Shown piece after piece: positions 21,777 through 33,085 of a stretch of DNA of 64,000 nt. The stretch covers positions 5,007,048 to 5,071,047 of the forward strand of contig SMSO01000031.1 of the NCBI GenBank assembly GCA_004764695.1, in the 5' to 3' direction. The position numbers were made by a program, and so were the translations under genes. The first letter of the stretch is position 1. Each line of letters starts with the position of its first letter. The notes below the pieces were generated by a model. The model saw only the letters and a list, made by a program, of their open reading frames with translations, was not told the DNA's origin and searched no databases. Origin of the DNA: Schizochytrium sp. TIO01 (lineage: Eukaryota; Sar; Bigyra; Thraustochytrida; Thraustochytriidae).

Positions 21777-24700
21777 CACTATTCTCACATTTTCCCGCTC
21801 CCTATTTTCCTTTTTTGCTTAGCTTAACGTTGTTGAATTTACTACTATATACTCTGTTTATGTATCTCGCTAATCCTTGGACTCGGGTTAGTACTACTTG
21901 AACGGCAAGTCAAGCTAAAGATGTTCTCTAAGCTGCTTAAATTCAGCTGTGGAGGCATATCTGCTTTGGACGTGCTTCGTTTTTGTAAAAAAACAAAAGA
22001 AAAAAGAAAAACATGCCAGCGATTTATACCCAGTAAAAAGCGATCACTATTTCTTGGATTCACAATGTACTTCTCGTTGCACGGCTCTTCTTAAGTTAAC
22101 GATATATCTATAGTTACGAGTTTGGCTTCATTGCAACACAAATCAGTATTTTTAAAATGCAGTGTGGACGCCTTGGTCGTCTTCTTTGTTTCGCTGTAGT
22201 AGGTACGGTAGGTTCTGTTATTGTGACCAGAGAAAAGAAAAGAGTTTCTTACAAGTACGATAGGTAGGTAATGGGGTAAGAAATCAGGCCAATATATCTC
22301 AGAACTTTGAATATGAAAGCAGTTCTTTCCATATGTGATTCGCCTTTTATTTCTATGTCAAGGAATTCTGGTTGCTTGTGGCAAACACTAAGCCAAACCG
22401 CCAGCCTTCCATTTTAGTTCGGGACATACTGTGAGATAAACGGTAAAACTTGCCTGAAGCCAATTTCAACCACACATTGGGTTCCTTGGGTACTAGGCAG
22501 GCAGTAGCCTACCTACCACTACCTGGTTTCGAATTGGGTGGAGTATGAAATTCGTTGTGACTGCAGCAGTCCTCCAACTCAGTATCAGCACATTCCAATG
22601 GGGGGCAACGTGGTCGGCGCGAGGCACTCCAAGCCCAGCCAAGGTGGGATCCGCGTTGCTTTGTCAAGTCTAAGAGTGCAGTATTTGATTCTGGGCGATG
22701 AGGAGCACCGCATCGTTGTTGACGATGGCCAGGACCACTTTGTATGAATTTTGGGTGAGCAAAGGGTCTAAAGAGGCGATGTGGTGTCGGTGCCTTACAA
22801 ATTGATGTGCCCCGCGGATGAATTGATAATGTCAATAGTAGTGGATCATAAGTTGAAACTCAGTTCTTCCTTCGGGTGGCCTCTTTTGTAGGGTGCTGCG
22901 AGTGAAGCACAGTGGAAAGAAAGTGGTTGAGTCTTTTCATAGTGCCGACCTCACGGAACGTCTGCCATGGGCGTTTTATTTTGTTGTATTCAATAGCTTA
23001 TGTTGCATGCGATTTTTCCTACCCTGGTGGGCAAAGCAGATCCCTCGATCGTGATTATACTCGGCTTGTTGTTTCGCAGTTTGCTTTTCTTTAGGGGCTA
23101 TGAATTGCTTCTCGCGTCTTCCTATGGGCCTCCATAGAACCTGTCCAGTCATTAGGATCACCCACGCATCACCGCGTCCCCTCTCATGGCCAACACGCCA
23201 TCTCTCATCTTTCTTATGGCTGCACACGCCATCTCGGCTACACACGCCACCTCGGCTACACACGCCACCTCGGCTACACACGCCACCTCGGCTACAAACG
23301 CCAACTCGGCTACAAACGCCATCTCTTATCTTCCACATGGCTGCACACGCCATCTCGGCAACACACGCCACCTCGGCTACAAACGCCACCTCGGCTACAA
23401 ACGCCACCTCGGCTACAAACGCCATCTCTTATCTTCCACATGGCTGCACACGCCATCTCGGCTACACACGCCACCTCGGCTACACACGCCATCTCTTATC
23501 TTCCACATGGCTACACACGCCATCTCGGCTGCACACGCCATCTCGGCTACATACGCCATCTCTTAGCTCACATCATGGCTAAATATGTCACCAATTGTCC
23601 GATCGTTGGGATCATCCATGCATCATTGCTTTCCCATTTAGAACTAATCGTACCTAGATCGTGACTCACTGACACCCCAAGGGTCCACATACAAGGCCCG
23701 CTATGCTTAGCTAATCCTATCTTTGACCCTCGGACTCCCTACTTCAAACGAGTATGAGATGCTCATCATTAGAAAGAGAAGACTATTAGCCCCTGGGGAG
23801 GGAATACTGCTGCTCTCAGCTATATTGTTTACAACATACTCTAATGTCATACTGCATACACACAAATGAGTATGTATAGTCTTTGTGTGACTGACCGGCG
23901 GGGCCTAGAGGATCCGCCTCATCTGCGTTCCAATTAAATGCTTCTGACAAAGTTTGACGGAATTTTCTTGTCACATTTAGCTTTTGAAAAAGAGGAAAAC
24001 ATGATGCACATCCTTCCTACTTGAGGTAGGTATATGCACATTGAATATAAGTTTCTGGTTGCGTAATATTAAATTTCTACGTTCGGTTGCACATTCGTCT
24101 CTTATTCTATACCGAACCGTAGACAAATGTTGTTTAGTATTTATCTCGTTAGGTATATAAGTACCAGGGGGGCTCTTTTAGGCACTTGCAAATATCATTC
24201 GCCACGTGCCCACATTAATTGAGATGGGTACACGGCATGCGTCTCGGCAAGCCATGATGTTCAAGTATTGAAATATATCCTGTCACAGTTACTACAGGAA
24301 TACTACTTCCCCTCTGCCCTTTCGTTTCGTTTATCTTATTTCTTTCTACAGACCACCTGACATGATTTTAGAGTGGAGGTCTTCTCTGAATATTCTGCAT
24401 TTCTTTCTTCTTTTCTGAAATGTTTGTTGATTTGTTACTATTTCGTGCGTGATGTCATTGTCGATAAATCTCACCGCACGGTTTCCCTGCACACTCGCAG
24501 TTTCCTCTCTTTTAAAGCGCTTGTTTCTAGATTCCCTTTCGTTTGTTTTAAAGCATTTAATCGATCTTCGGCATCGTCGGCTCGTGCTTCTTTCTTCACG
24601 ATGAAATAATACGCGTCAATTAGTAAATAATCGTGACAGTATATCACATGCTGTTATGATTTCCAAGAATGATTCAGCTAAGTGACTATTGCACGTTTTG

Positions 24701-25075
24701 TATGCCCAACACACAACTGTCATCCCCCAAAGGTTCATGGTAGGTATCAAGGTATTTATAAGAGCTTGATGTACAGACAGTCTGACACTTTGAGCAGCAC
24801 CAGAGCTGACATCAATCACATAGCCATGAAAAAAAACTGGATTATATTATACTGAAGGCATGGTAGAGGGACACACCATGCCATGTCCTTCTCCAGAATA
24901 TGAAGCGCCTTTCAAATCGAAAAGCAGTTTAATATGTTAGGATGGGAGAACTTGGTGCATCGCAAAATATATATCAACTACCAGCTGATGGAGCCATTCC
25001 GTGTGCACTCAAGACAACTGTTGTCGAGATTCTGTTCAAGATTTGTTGGTAGTGCTTCAAAATCGATTATCAGGA
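21777..25075. other. 3.3-kb intergenic region with a minisatellite
   Basis: This separates the SBF transporter from the acyl-CoA reductase fusion. Apart from the array at 23191-23580 it holds several TACC/GGTA clusters (about 22262, 22510, 24024) and no convincing coding sequence. A GC-richer patch at 22500-22860 has overlapping open frames on both strands, but none is recognisable. Confidence 0.5.
23191..23580. repeat. Two-unit minisatellite (18-bp and 31-bp units)
   Basis: The array reads L-5S-L-4S-L-2S-L-2S-L. S is an 18-bp unit, typically ACACACGCCACCTCGGCT. L is a 31-bp unit (32 in the last copy) that shares its first 14 bases with S and then carries TTATCTTCCACATGGCT or a variant. There are 13 S units and 5 L units. 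Reading frames stay open across much of it on both strands, but each L unit changes the frame because 31 is not a multiple of three. The encoded peptides are therefore a by-product and not evidence of a gene. Confidence 0.92.
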
Positions 25076-27985
25076 TTACACTGCCCCTGCAAACAGCCTA
25101 CGGATAGCTCGGAGCTGACCCGTATCTCCGTCAGCTGATGCAGAGTACTCTTTCCCTTTAGGAGGCTGTTCTGGCTCCATTCTATAGAGCGCATTGAGTA
25201 CGGACGTTGTGAGTGTAGGGGCGAGCATGTGTCCCCACGACACGTACTTTCCAAGAGAGGACTCTACTCGGGGTTCTTTCGTGACCATAGCTCGCTCAAT
25301 CATTTCTGCTGCTTGATCTGGGGTCAAAAGATCAAGATGGTCGTACTTTGAGGCACCAGGACCAGTGACCATGTTTGTACGCACGAGTGGCATGAAGACA
25401 TTACTCACTTTGATATTATCAGCTGCCACCTCCGAAGCGATACATTTCATACTCTCAGTCAACGCCGATTTCGATGCAACGTATGCCGCAAAGCGACCAA
25501 CAAACGTTTGTTGCGAGATGGAACCTACATTTATGATCTGTCCCTTCTTGCGTTCCCGCATACCGCGAAGCAAGTCGAGCGTCACACGTATAGATCCATA
25601 GAAGTTGAGGTTCATAAGTCGCTCAAAGTCATGAAAGCGATCACGCGTCTGAAACTCAACCGAACGGCGAATTGAACGTCCAGCATTGTTAACTAGGATA
25701 TCAACTGCGCCGTATCTTTTTTGCACCTTGTCAAGCATCTCATACGTGGAAGTATCCTGTGACAGGTCAGCTGTAAAAATGTCTGCAGTTCCACCATGTG
25801 CTTCAATTTCGGTCAAAACGGCTTCAAGTTTGTCGAGGGAACGAGCAACAAGCAAAACATGGGCTCCTGCTTTTGCAATACGAAGAGCCACAGTCTTGCC
25901 AATGCCATCAGAAGCGCCCGTAATCATAACAATCTTGCCACCGACTGCACCTCGGAGAGCGCTTGGTTTCTCTAGGCGTGGGTCAAGGAAACGAACATAG
26001 TAATCCCAAAGCCGCCAAGCATATTTGTCAAAACGTGGGCAGCGGATCCCAGTGCCTTCAAGCGCAGCACGCGTTTCCGTGTCATCATAATCTGTATTCA
26101 TTGTCATATACGCAGCTGCTGATTCAGGTATATCAAAGAGATTCTTTGCGAGAAATTCAGGGGCATGCGCCAGGATTGGAATATCTACAACCTGTCCCCA
26201 AAAGCGAGATGGGATGACAGCTTGTAGAAAGGACGGAATTCGAGCAGAAAAGCTAGGGGCACCTGCTGCCGCAGCGAGAGTATTAAGGATCTCAATCACT
26301 GTCATTGGCGAGGAATCCACAAGATGGAAAGCTTTACCATTCAAAGCAGGGTCCTGGTCATGCGCAATTGCATCCATAGCTTGTACCACAAAGTCCACCG
26401 GGACGATAGGGATTGTGTTCCCTTCAATACAGGGGAGAACGGCGAGCGCTGGAAGAAATTTTCGCAAATGTTGAAGCGGCTTGAAATAGTAATAGAGGCC
26501 GTCTACCTTTTCTGCCTCTCCTGTAATTGAGGAGCCGACAACAATACCAGGACGATAAACCCGAAATTCTCCTTTGCATTTGTTGCGCACGAGTAACTCC
26601 GCTTCGTATTTAGTACGAGCATAGGGGTTTGTAAACTCTTGGCCTTCCTCCAAATTGTCCTCGAACCAGATCCCACTGTGATTACCAGCTACAACAATAC
26701 TGCTTGTGTACTGAAAACAGGTTCCCCAAGCATCGAAAAGAGCATTCGCAAACTCGACAGCATAGAGTGTGCCCTCAACGTTTGCCTTCTCGTTGAACTC
26801 AAGAGACTTAGTCATGTCGTAACTTGCAGCAAGATGGAAAAAATGATCCACGCCACCAGATGAAGAACTGGTGTTAGCCTTCCCTCCAAGAAGTTGCTTT
26901 GCGATGCTGTTCTCCAGTCCGAGCCCTGGTTCACTGATGTTAGCATCGAGTGGAATAACACGACTAGCTGCATCTTCACCAAATCGTTTGTCAATTTTGG
27001 CCAAAAGTTTTCCGCGCGATGATGCACGTGTAAGAGCAAAGATGATGGAGTTTGGGTTCCGTGCAAGGAGCTCGCCAATGAGGAAAGATCCTAAGAATCC
27101 ACTTGCACCGGTCATTACATACACGTAACCACCATCTGCAGCTGCATTCTGCATGAGAGTTGCAACAGCATCTGCGGTTACAGGGTCTTGACTACTATAA
27201 AGGTTAGTCATACCCTCAAGGTCTCCCTCTGCTTGGGCAGATGCTAGTTGAAGGGCAGCCTCTTCCGCATGTTCCTCAGCTGATCGATTATCAGAAGCAA
27301 AGTCAGGTGCAAACCGTCTTACATGCTCAACATACTTTTGCATTGCGACAAGTTTGGGCATATCAAACAAATTTGCCCAAGCACGCCAACGTGCATATCG
27401 TTCTCTACTGAAACCTCGTGGAGCAGGCACATTACACGGCCCAATCGTTGCCTGCTTGTAGAGTGAGACTAGTAATGATCGCGAGTTGCTGTTTGCAAAA
27501 ATGGGACTTCTACGCACGAAGTCCGTGGCTTGCTCAAACTCATGTTCCACCACCTGAGAATCAAGTGAACCGTTTTTGCTTGAACTTGATCGATATAACC
27601 GATTCTTTGCACTGCGGCTTGCGCGCTTGAATAGATTGCCACCTTTGCCTTTGAGGTTCGTAGCAGCGCGACGAGACGGTTGATTAAGGGAGTCCGCTTT
27701 GTCAAAAGTGCTCATAGCCCAATCCGGGTCAATGTTACGAATCTCTTGAATATATCTCTTCATCGCTGCGTCCTTCGGTAGGCCAATAACTTTCTTACGT
27801 GCCTGAAATTTGGCATACTTTACTGCATTCATAGATGAGGGTGCGCTATTCGTGTCCACATCTCCTTTCGTAGCTTGATTCCAGAGTGCATAAACACGAA
27901 GTTTTTGGTTGTTCGATGATGTAGCCACAAGCGCGTCTGCGAAGTGCTGCGCTGCAAGCTCAAATTGCTCGTCAAGAGTCGCCAT
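25076..27985 (-). CDS. ACBP-ACBP-fatty acyl-CoA reductase-SDR fusion protein
   Basis: An intron-free 969-residue protein with its ATG at 27985. Two acyl-CoA-binding (ACBP) domains come first, at about residues 5-92 (LYALWNQATK-type helix, here VYALWNQATKGD) and 148-232 (LYKQATIGP, RWRAWANL). A Ser/Arg/Lys-rich linker joins them. A NAD-binding male-sterility/thioester-reductase domain follows, with TGASGFLG at 292-299 and the catalytic YxxxK (Y455, K459). The last part is a classical short-chain dehydrogenase with TGASDGIG at 689-696, NNAG at 766-769, Ser822, Y835 and K839. The tandem reductase-SDR order is that of bacterial two-domain fatty acyl-CoA reductases, which reduce acyl-CoA to aldehyde and then alcohol. 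I infer NADPH-dependent fatty alcohol formation, with the ACBPs delivering substrate. There is no signal peptide and no C-terminal SKL-type peroxisome signal. Confidence 0.88.
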   Translation of the reverse strand: MATLDEQFELAAQHFADALVATSSNNQKLRVYALWNQATKGDVDTNSAPSSMNAVKYAKFQARKKVIGLPKDAAMKRYIQEIRNIDPDWAMSTFDKADSLNQPSRRAATNLKGKGGNLFKRASRSAKNRLYRSSSSKNGSLDSQVVEHEFEQATDFVRRSPIFANSNSRSLLVSLYKQATIGPCNVPAPRGFSRERYARWRAWANLFDMPKLVAMQKYVEHVRRFAPDFASDNRSAEEHAEEAALQLASAQAEGDLEGMTNLYSSQDPVTADAVATLMQNAAADGGYVYVMTGASGFLGSFLIGELLARNPNSIIFALTRASSRGKLLAKIDKRFGEDAASRVIPLDANISEPGLGLENSIAKQLLGGKANTSSSSGGVDHFFHLAASYDMTKSLEFNEKANVEGTLYAVEFANALFDAWGTCFQYTSSIVVAGNHSGIWFEDNLEEGQEFTNPYARTKYEAELLVRNKCKGEFRVYRPGIVVGSSITGEAEKVDGLYYYFKPLQHLRKFLPALAVLPCIEGNTIPIVPVDFVVQAMDAIAHDQDPALNGKAFHLVDSSPMTVIEILNTLAAAAGAPSFSARIPSFLQAVIPSRFWGQVVDIPILAHAPEFLAKNLFDIPESAAAYMTMNTDYDDTETRAALEGTGIRCPRFDKYAWRLWDYYVRFLDPRLEKPSALRGAVGGKIVMITGASDGIGKTVALRIAKAGAHVLLVARSLDKLEAVLTEIEAHGGTADIFTADLSQDTSTYEMLDKVQKRYGAVDILVNNAGRSIRRSVEFQTRDRFHDFERLMNLNFYGSIRVTLDLLRGMRERKKGQIINVGSISQQTFVGRFAAYVASKSALTESMKCIASEVAADNIKVSNVFMPLVRTNMVTGPGASKYDHLDLLTPDQAAEMIERAMVTKEPRVESSLGKYVSWGHMLAPTLTTSVLNALYRMEPEQPPKGKEYSASADGDTGQLRAIRRLFAGAV

Positions 27986-29422
27986 GATCTTTGACCTTTC
28001 AAGCTTACCTAGATCAGGATGTTCGTTCGATATTTTAGGTTATGCGTGTCTTGCAAAGCGTCTACCCGGAAGATTCTCTTCTACTGGTATTTCAGTTTGC
28101 AATTCCAAACAATAACAACAAAATTGTGTCCTGGGCGCCGTAGTAAATATGTTAATTCGGAGTAAGGATCTCGATGCATGAAGTTCAAGGTTTGCTTTTC
28201 TGTGCCTTCAAAATTTATGTAGAAAATTGCCTTATACACTAATGGCGCTTGGGTCAAACCCTCGACACTTTTATAAGTCTCAAAGCTCAGTTATGTACTC
28301 ATACCTATAGCTTTTGGGTTGGCGACTTCTGCATCGTTTTAAATTTGGTAGTAGCAGTAGATCGCGTGCAATACTCAACGTGCCAGTACAGTAGTTTAAT
28401 TCTATTAAAATCCACCATCATGTACTTCCTGTGACACAGTGGCACAGTGAAGAAAGCACTTCGATCTCCCTCATACCTCTGTCAAGCGTTCACCAAGTTA
28501 CCGAGGAAACCTGTTTCCACATTCCGATACCTGGGCTCTGAGCTAGGTAGAGTACTTACTAACTACCAAGACTCACCCGCAAATAAGGCCACGTCAGCAA
28601 TGGTGCTGCGTTGCTTTGGAGACCTCAAGAATACTTTGAATGTATGAACAACACCAGCACGTGCATCCCACCTGTGCAAAGTACCTAGGAGGTAAGACGC
28701 CAAAGTCGAGAGAGGATATCTATTAACAGACTGTTGTGCTTGCATCTCTTTATAATTCATATTTACTAATTCTTGTAATAAAAATTCTCGTACCTCCCTT
28801 GCATTGTGCACTAATTGGCTAAATGCAAACACAGATCTCCTACGAACTCGAATAAACTCGTGATGAGATCTGGTCAGGACTGGGTCATATGATTGTCAAA
28901 ACTGGTCGCACGTCCAGTGACGTTAGCGAGCTTCGCAAGTCTAGCTCAGTTCGAAGGTAAATTCCAGCACAAGTTGAAAGCGTATTTCCTGTCTCTTCTT
29001 CTTGATCTCTCCTTCCAAGTCAGCCGAAACCATCTCGAGTCAAGCGATGTCGGAATTCCGGATTCAACTTGAAGATAGAATATTTCGGCGCATATATGCA
29101 CCGAAGTGTTGATTGGATTTATCTACTCAGATACAGGGACATTTCTTGCCAGAGAGAAAACGAAATTGTTTGAAGGAGTTTTTTTAACTACCATGGAGTG
29201 AAAGCTTCAGAGCAATTAGTATGGTGCTGTTCAGTTTTAGAGAAGAAACTGGAGCTATTCTCATGACAGTTCGCAATGCAGAACAGAAATCTAGTGTTGC
29301 AGCAAATATTCTCTATTACTTTCAGGGAGTCCAAAAAACGAATGATTCCTTGACTCTTTATGAACGATCTTGGACAAAAAGAAGCAAAGAGTTGATGCAT
29401 AGATACAAGATAGGTTTTGTAA
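27986..29422. other. Intergenic region
   Basis: 1.4 kb between the start of the ACBP-reductase gene and the stop of PEX5. Both genes are on the minus strand, so it holds the reductase promoter and the PEX5 3' UTR. Open frames of 60-103 codons here have no recognisable features. Confidence 0.45.
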
Positions 29423-32318
29423 TTAAAATTGAAATTCCTTGCGGAAAGCATCAAGGTTGCGCTTATCTGTGGCTGCAATAAGGTCGAAGCGCTCTGCAAC
29501 TGTGAAACATATCCTCAAGTAAGACCAGATGTGAGTGGCTTCGGGATTCAACTTGAGCGCGGTAAGGTAGCACCGCGCTGCCTCCATGTAGCTGCCAAGG
29601 TTACTGTGGGAAATTCCGAGGTTGAGCCAACCGCGAGCATACTTTGGTTTAAGCTCAAGGGCACGGTGGTAAGCGGGGAGAGCTTCTTCAGAGCGTTGCC
29701 CATTGGCAAGAGTAGCACCAAGCTTGTTCCAGAGTCCATAATCATCGGGCCGGGCGTTAAGTGCCTTCTTAAAAGCGACCACAGCGCTGTTATAGTCACG
29801 GGAAACATTGTACAAAACTCCGAGAACTTCTTGCACACCAGGATCTTGGGGGGCCCATTCTTGTGCTTTGAGCATAAGACGCATGACATCATCCATGAGA
29901 GAACCGTCACCGTAAAGATCCTCAGATTCAACTTCTAGACCCTGGAAAGAAGGATTGTTTACAACCCATGCCTTGAGGTTTTTAAGAGCACGCTCCTGAT
30001 CGAGTTCGTTTACATACGAGACACCGAGGCCAAGCAGGGCATCCAAATGATAGGCATCGTTATCTACTGCACGCTCCAGACACGCAATTGCCTTGGGATC
30101 TTGATCATTCTCCTGGTGTGCAACACCAAGCATGCGCCACGCATCAGCATGAGAGGTGTCCTTAGTTACAGCTGCTTCAAAGGCAAGAATAGCATCGGAT
30201 ATCTCACCTGCTTTGAAAAGCTCAAGACCGCGCTCGTAAGGGTTGTCCTCACTTGTAAACTTGTTGTCACTCATCATTTCATACGGGCGATCAGCAAGGT
30301 TTGAAGTCTGCGTCTCGCTCCACACCTGGTCCATGGCGGACCCGTGTGCTTGCCAGGCTTCCATAAGTCCTGGAGGCATGCTGCCTGTTGCCTCCTCTAG
30401 AGCGTCTTGGTAAACCTGAGCAAAGTCAACTTCCTTACCATCTGTTGTATCCTGCCAAGCCTTGGCAAACTTTTCTTGCATCTTGTCCATCGCAGACTGC
30501 TCCCAAGCAGCGCCCATGTCTTCTGTGGGTTTGTTTTCTTCCCAAGCTTGTTCAAGCTTCTCGCCTGATTCTTGCCATGCCCCCTCAAGATTTTTTGGTG
30601 CCTGTAAAAAGTCATACAAACAAATTTTGCACAAGTCAGTTTCCTGAATTTAGACGCAGTTATCCAATACATGAATTCGTGGTGCAAGATTGTACAGCTA
30701 AACCGCCAACAAGAAGGATGACGTAAAACAGCACATCAATTTGAGGTGCTATGTCAAATCAACTGGGATACACTTTGCTACTATGATCTGCTTTTGACTG
30801 CCTGGTTAAAGCTCCATTTTCTCCACCCCAGCATCGTCCATCCAACACACACACGAAGACTCGCAAATTACATACCTTGACACCCGTTTCGACGACCGTG
30901 TTATTTTCAAAAGCAAGTTCTCCGTCGCTGATTTTACTCATAAAATCGAAAAACTCAGATTCGCGGAACTTGGGATTTGAGGCCATCACTCGTACAAGGT
31001 CGTCTGTTGCACGGCGTGTAGCTTCCATGTCTGGGTTCGTTGCATTCGTTGTCTACACTTGCAAAGATCGCATGATACACAAAAATTAGCCACTGATCTT
31101 TCTTTGTTTTGTTTCCAACACAGATTGCCAACGTGTCATCGCTCTGGCCAAGCAATGGCGCCGCGCTGCTATTCACAGGCTTGCCCGCCACTTCACTCAT
31201 CAAGCAAAACGTTGATAAAGTCGCGTTTTGAGATGGCCTTTATGTGATTATTCAATTCTTGACGAAAGATGAATCACAAATGAAAGCCCAGATCTAGCAC
31301 GATTTTTTCATCAAACAAAATGCTTTCAAACCAAGATTTTCCGCATGGACTCTTATTCCCTCGCTTCCAGAATGCATCTTCTTTGCACTCCAAACCTTTT
31401 CACATTATACCTCTCCCCGACACCTTCTCATCTACTTGCAGTAAAGATTTAAAGCGATCAATACAAAGTCTACACTCCAGCGGGCAAGCAAATGCAGCAT
31501 ATGGCAGTAAATCACAGCACAGCACCATTGATGGACCTTCTTAGCTCGTAAGGCGGCCGGCTTCGGATATTTCTCAAAGCGCGGTCAACCAGGACAATCT
31601 TGCATGTATTCATGCACTTGATATATGCCTGAATTTTAAATATCAAGCACAAAAAAGTAAAACTTACCTCAGTCTTAGCGGTAGCCTCCTCGACCCACTT
31701 CTCCGCGTTCGGTGCTTCCTTGGGCCCCGCCATTTCTTGGGCCCATTGCTGTGCAGCAGGGAGTGGTGCAGCAGCCTGTTGCCATGCATGGTTCATTTGC
31801 GACGGAGGCGGGCGTGCTGTCATTTGTCCTGCCCATCGTTGACCCATAGGTCTCGGGCCCTGTTGGCGTCTCATCTGCTCTCGAAATGCTGCCTCCATGT
31901 GCACATTGTGGTGAGGCATGGCTCCACCAAGTTGCATGCGCTCAAAATCGTTAATCCATTGCTCGCCTCCAGGAACAGGGCCGCGAGCCATCGGGCCACG
32001 CATGATGGGGCCATTGGGTCCTGCCGCAGCAGCCCTCATTTGCTCAAACTCGGCTGCAAAGCCATTGGCAGTGCCAGGCCCTGCCATGACAGGGCCCCGA
32101 GGTCCTGCAATTACACCCATACCTTGGGCCATACCCTGATCCACCTCACTCATCTGCTGAGGATTCATGTGCCCGTGGTGCATCTGGCCATGCATGGGGC
32201 CCTGGCTCTGAGGACCGCCCATAGCCTGGTGCACGAACTGAGACATTGGGTTGCGCTGGGCAGCAGTGCCATCTGTGGAGCAGCCTTGTTGGCTAGCGAG
32301 GGCCTTAAGAGCGTCCAT
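29423..32318 (-). CDS. PEX5: Peroxisomal targeting signal 1 receptor PEX5, three exons
   Basis: Exons are 31668-32318, 30876-31052 and 29423-30601. Introns are 615 bp (GTAAGT...TAG) and 274 bp (GTATGT...CAG), both in phase 0, giving 668 residues (human about 640). PEX5 binds C-terminal PTS1 peptides in the cytosol and carries cargo to the peroxisome. Exon 1 encodes a disordered Gly/Met/Pro/His-rich N-terminus with a cysteine at residue 13, in the position of the conserved Cys that is monoubiquitinated for recycling. It also encodes WINDF, a good WxxxF/Y PEX14-binding motif; other Trp motifs are degenerate. Exon 2 gives the family block NPKFRESEFFDFMSKISDG. Exon 3 encodes the seven-TPR PTS1-binding domain (GVLYNVSRDYNSAVVAFKKA, LWNKLGATLANG, GWLNLGISHSNLGSYMEAAR). 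Exon 2 is short and rests on the reading frame and family match. Confidence 0.92.
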
Positions 32319-33035
32319 GGTGGCCTTGAAATTGAAGTTCTTCGATAATCTAGCTTGCGTGTATCTTAATGGTGGAACGCGATTGAAGACTCGACGTTCC
32401 TAGGAGACTATTGTAAAGAAAGTATCGCAGATGTTTGTTTGTACGGACCAAACGGATTGCAAGGTATTCTCAAGTACCCTATCTGTGCAAGATACTGTCG
32501 AGCAGTTGCTTACTTATCCTCCGCCGGGAATGAAGAAATAACGAGGCAAGTGCCAGCTAGAAGAACGGAGATCCGAGAGAGGTCAGTCTACTCACGCACT
32601 CACTCGTGGTCGCTGCCGCGTCGAGCGACGCAACTGGGGTCCCGAAGGGTCGCCGCCGTCGTGTCCGGATCTGGCTTCGGCCCTGGGATCGGCGTCGAAG
32701 CGGTATTGAGCGCGGTCGATGTGCTTGCTTTTCTGGACTTGTCTCCAAGTCGATTGTGAATTGAATGACTTTTCATTTCCTCGCCTTTTACAAAACATTT
32801 TCTTTTAAATCCTTCTTTTAAAACCCACTTCAATGCACTTTTCCCATAGTAATCATACTCTGGGAAAAGCGGAAAGAACTGCAGATGAACAGACCCTCTA
32901 AGCGCGAGGATCTCGGCGTGAATTCCGCCCCAAATCCGGCTGCAAGAGATTTCTGGCACGCTCAAAGACTGCTTAGCACCCTCATACCCCCGCCACAGCT
33001 GAGGACCGAATAAGGGTTCGAATGCTCTGGATGGA

Positions 33036-33085
33036 TGTATCTATCTACCTATCAATCTATCAATCTATCAATCTCTCAATCTATT
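33036..33085. repeat. CTAT/ATCA microsatellite
   Basis: Imperfect tetranucleotide repeat (CTATCAAT-type units), about 50 bp. Confidence 0.75.

Noticed and set aside
23100-23582. Open frames of up to 160 codons over the minisatellite, both strands
   Set aside because: They arise from the repeat. The frame shifts at each 31-bp unit and the peptides are low-complexity.
32600-32776. Minus-strand 58-codon frame upstream of PEX5
   Set aside because: Short, Ser/Thr/Pro-rich, no motif or transcript evidence; may be part of the PEX5 5' region.
33011-33026. GGTTCGAAT string resembling a tRNA T-loop
   Set aside because: The flanks do not pair as a T stem and no acceptor or anticodon arm can be placed.
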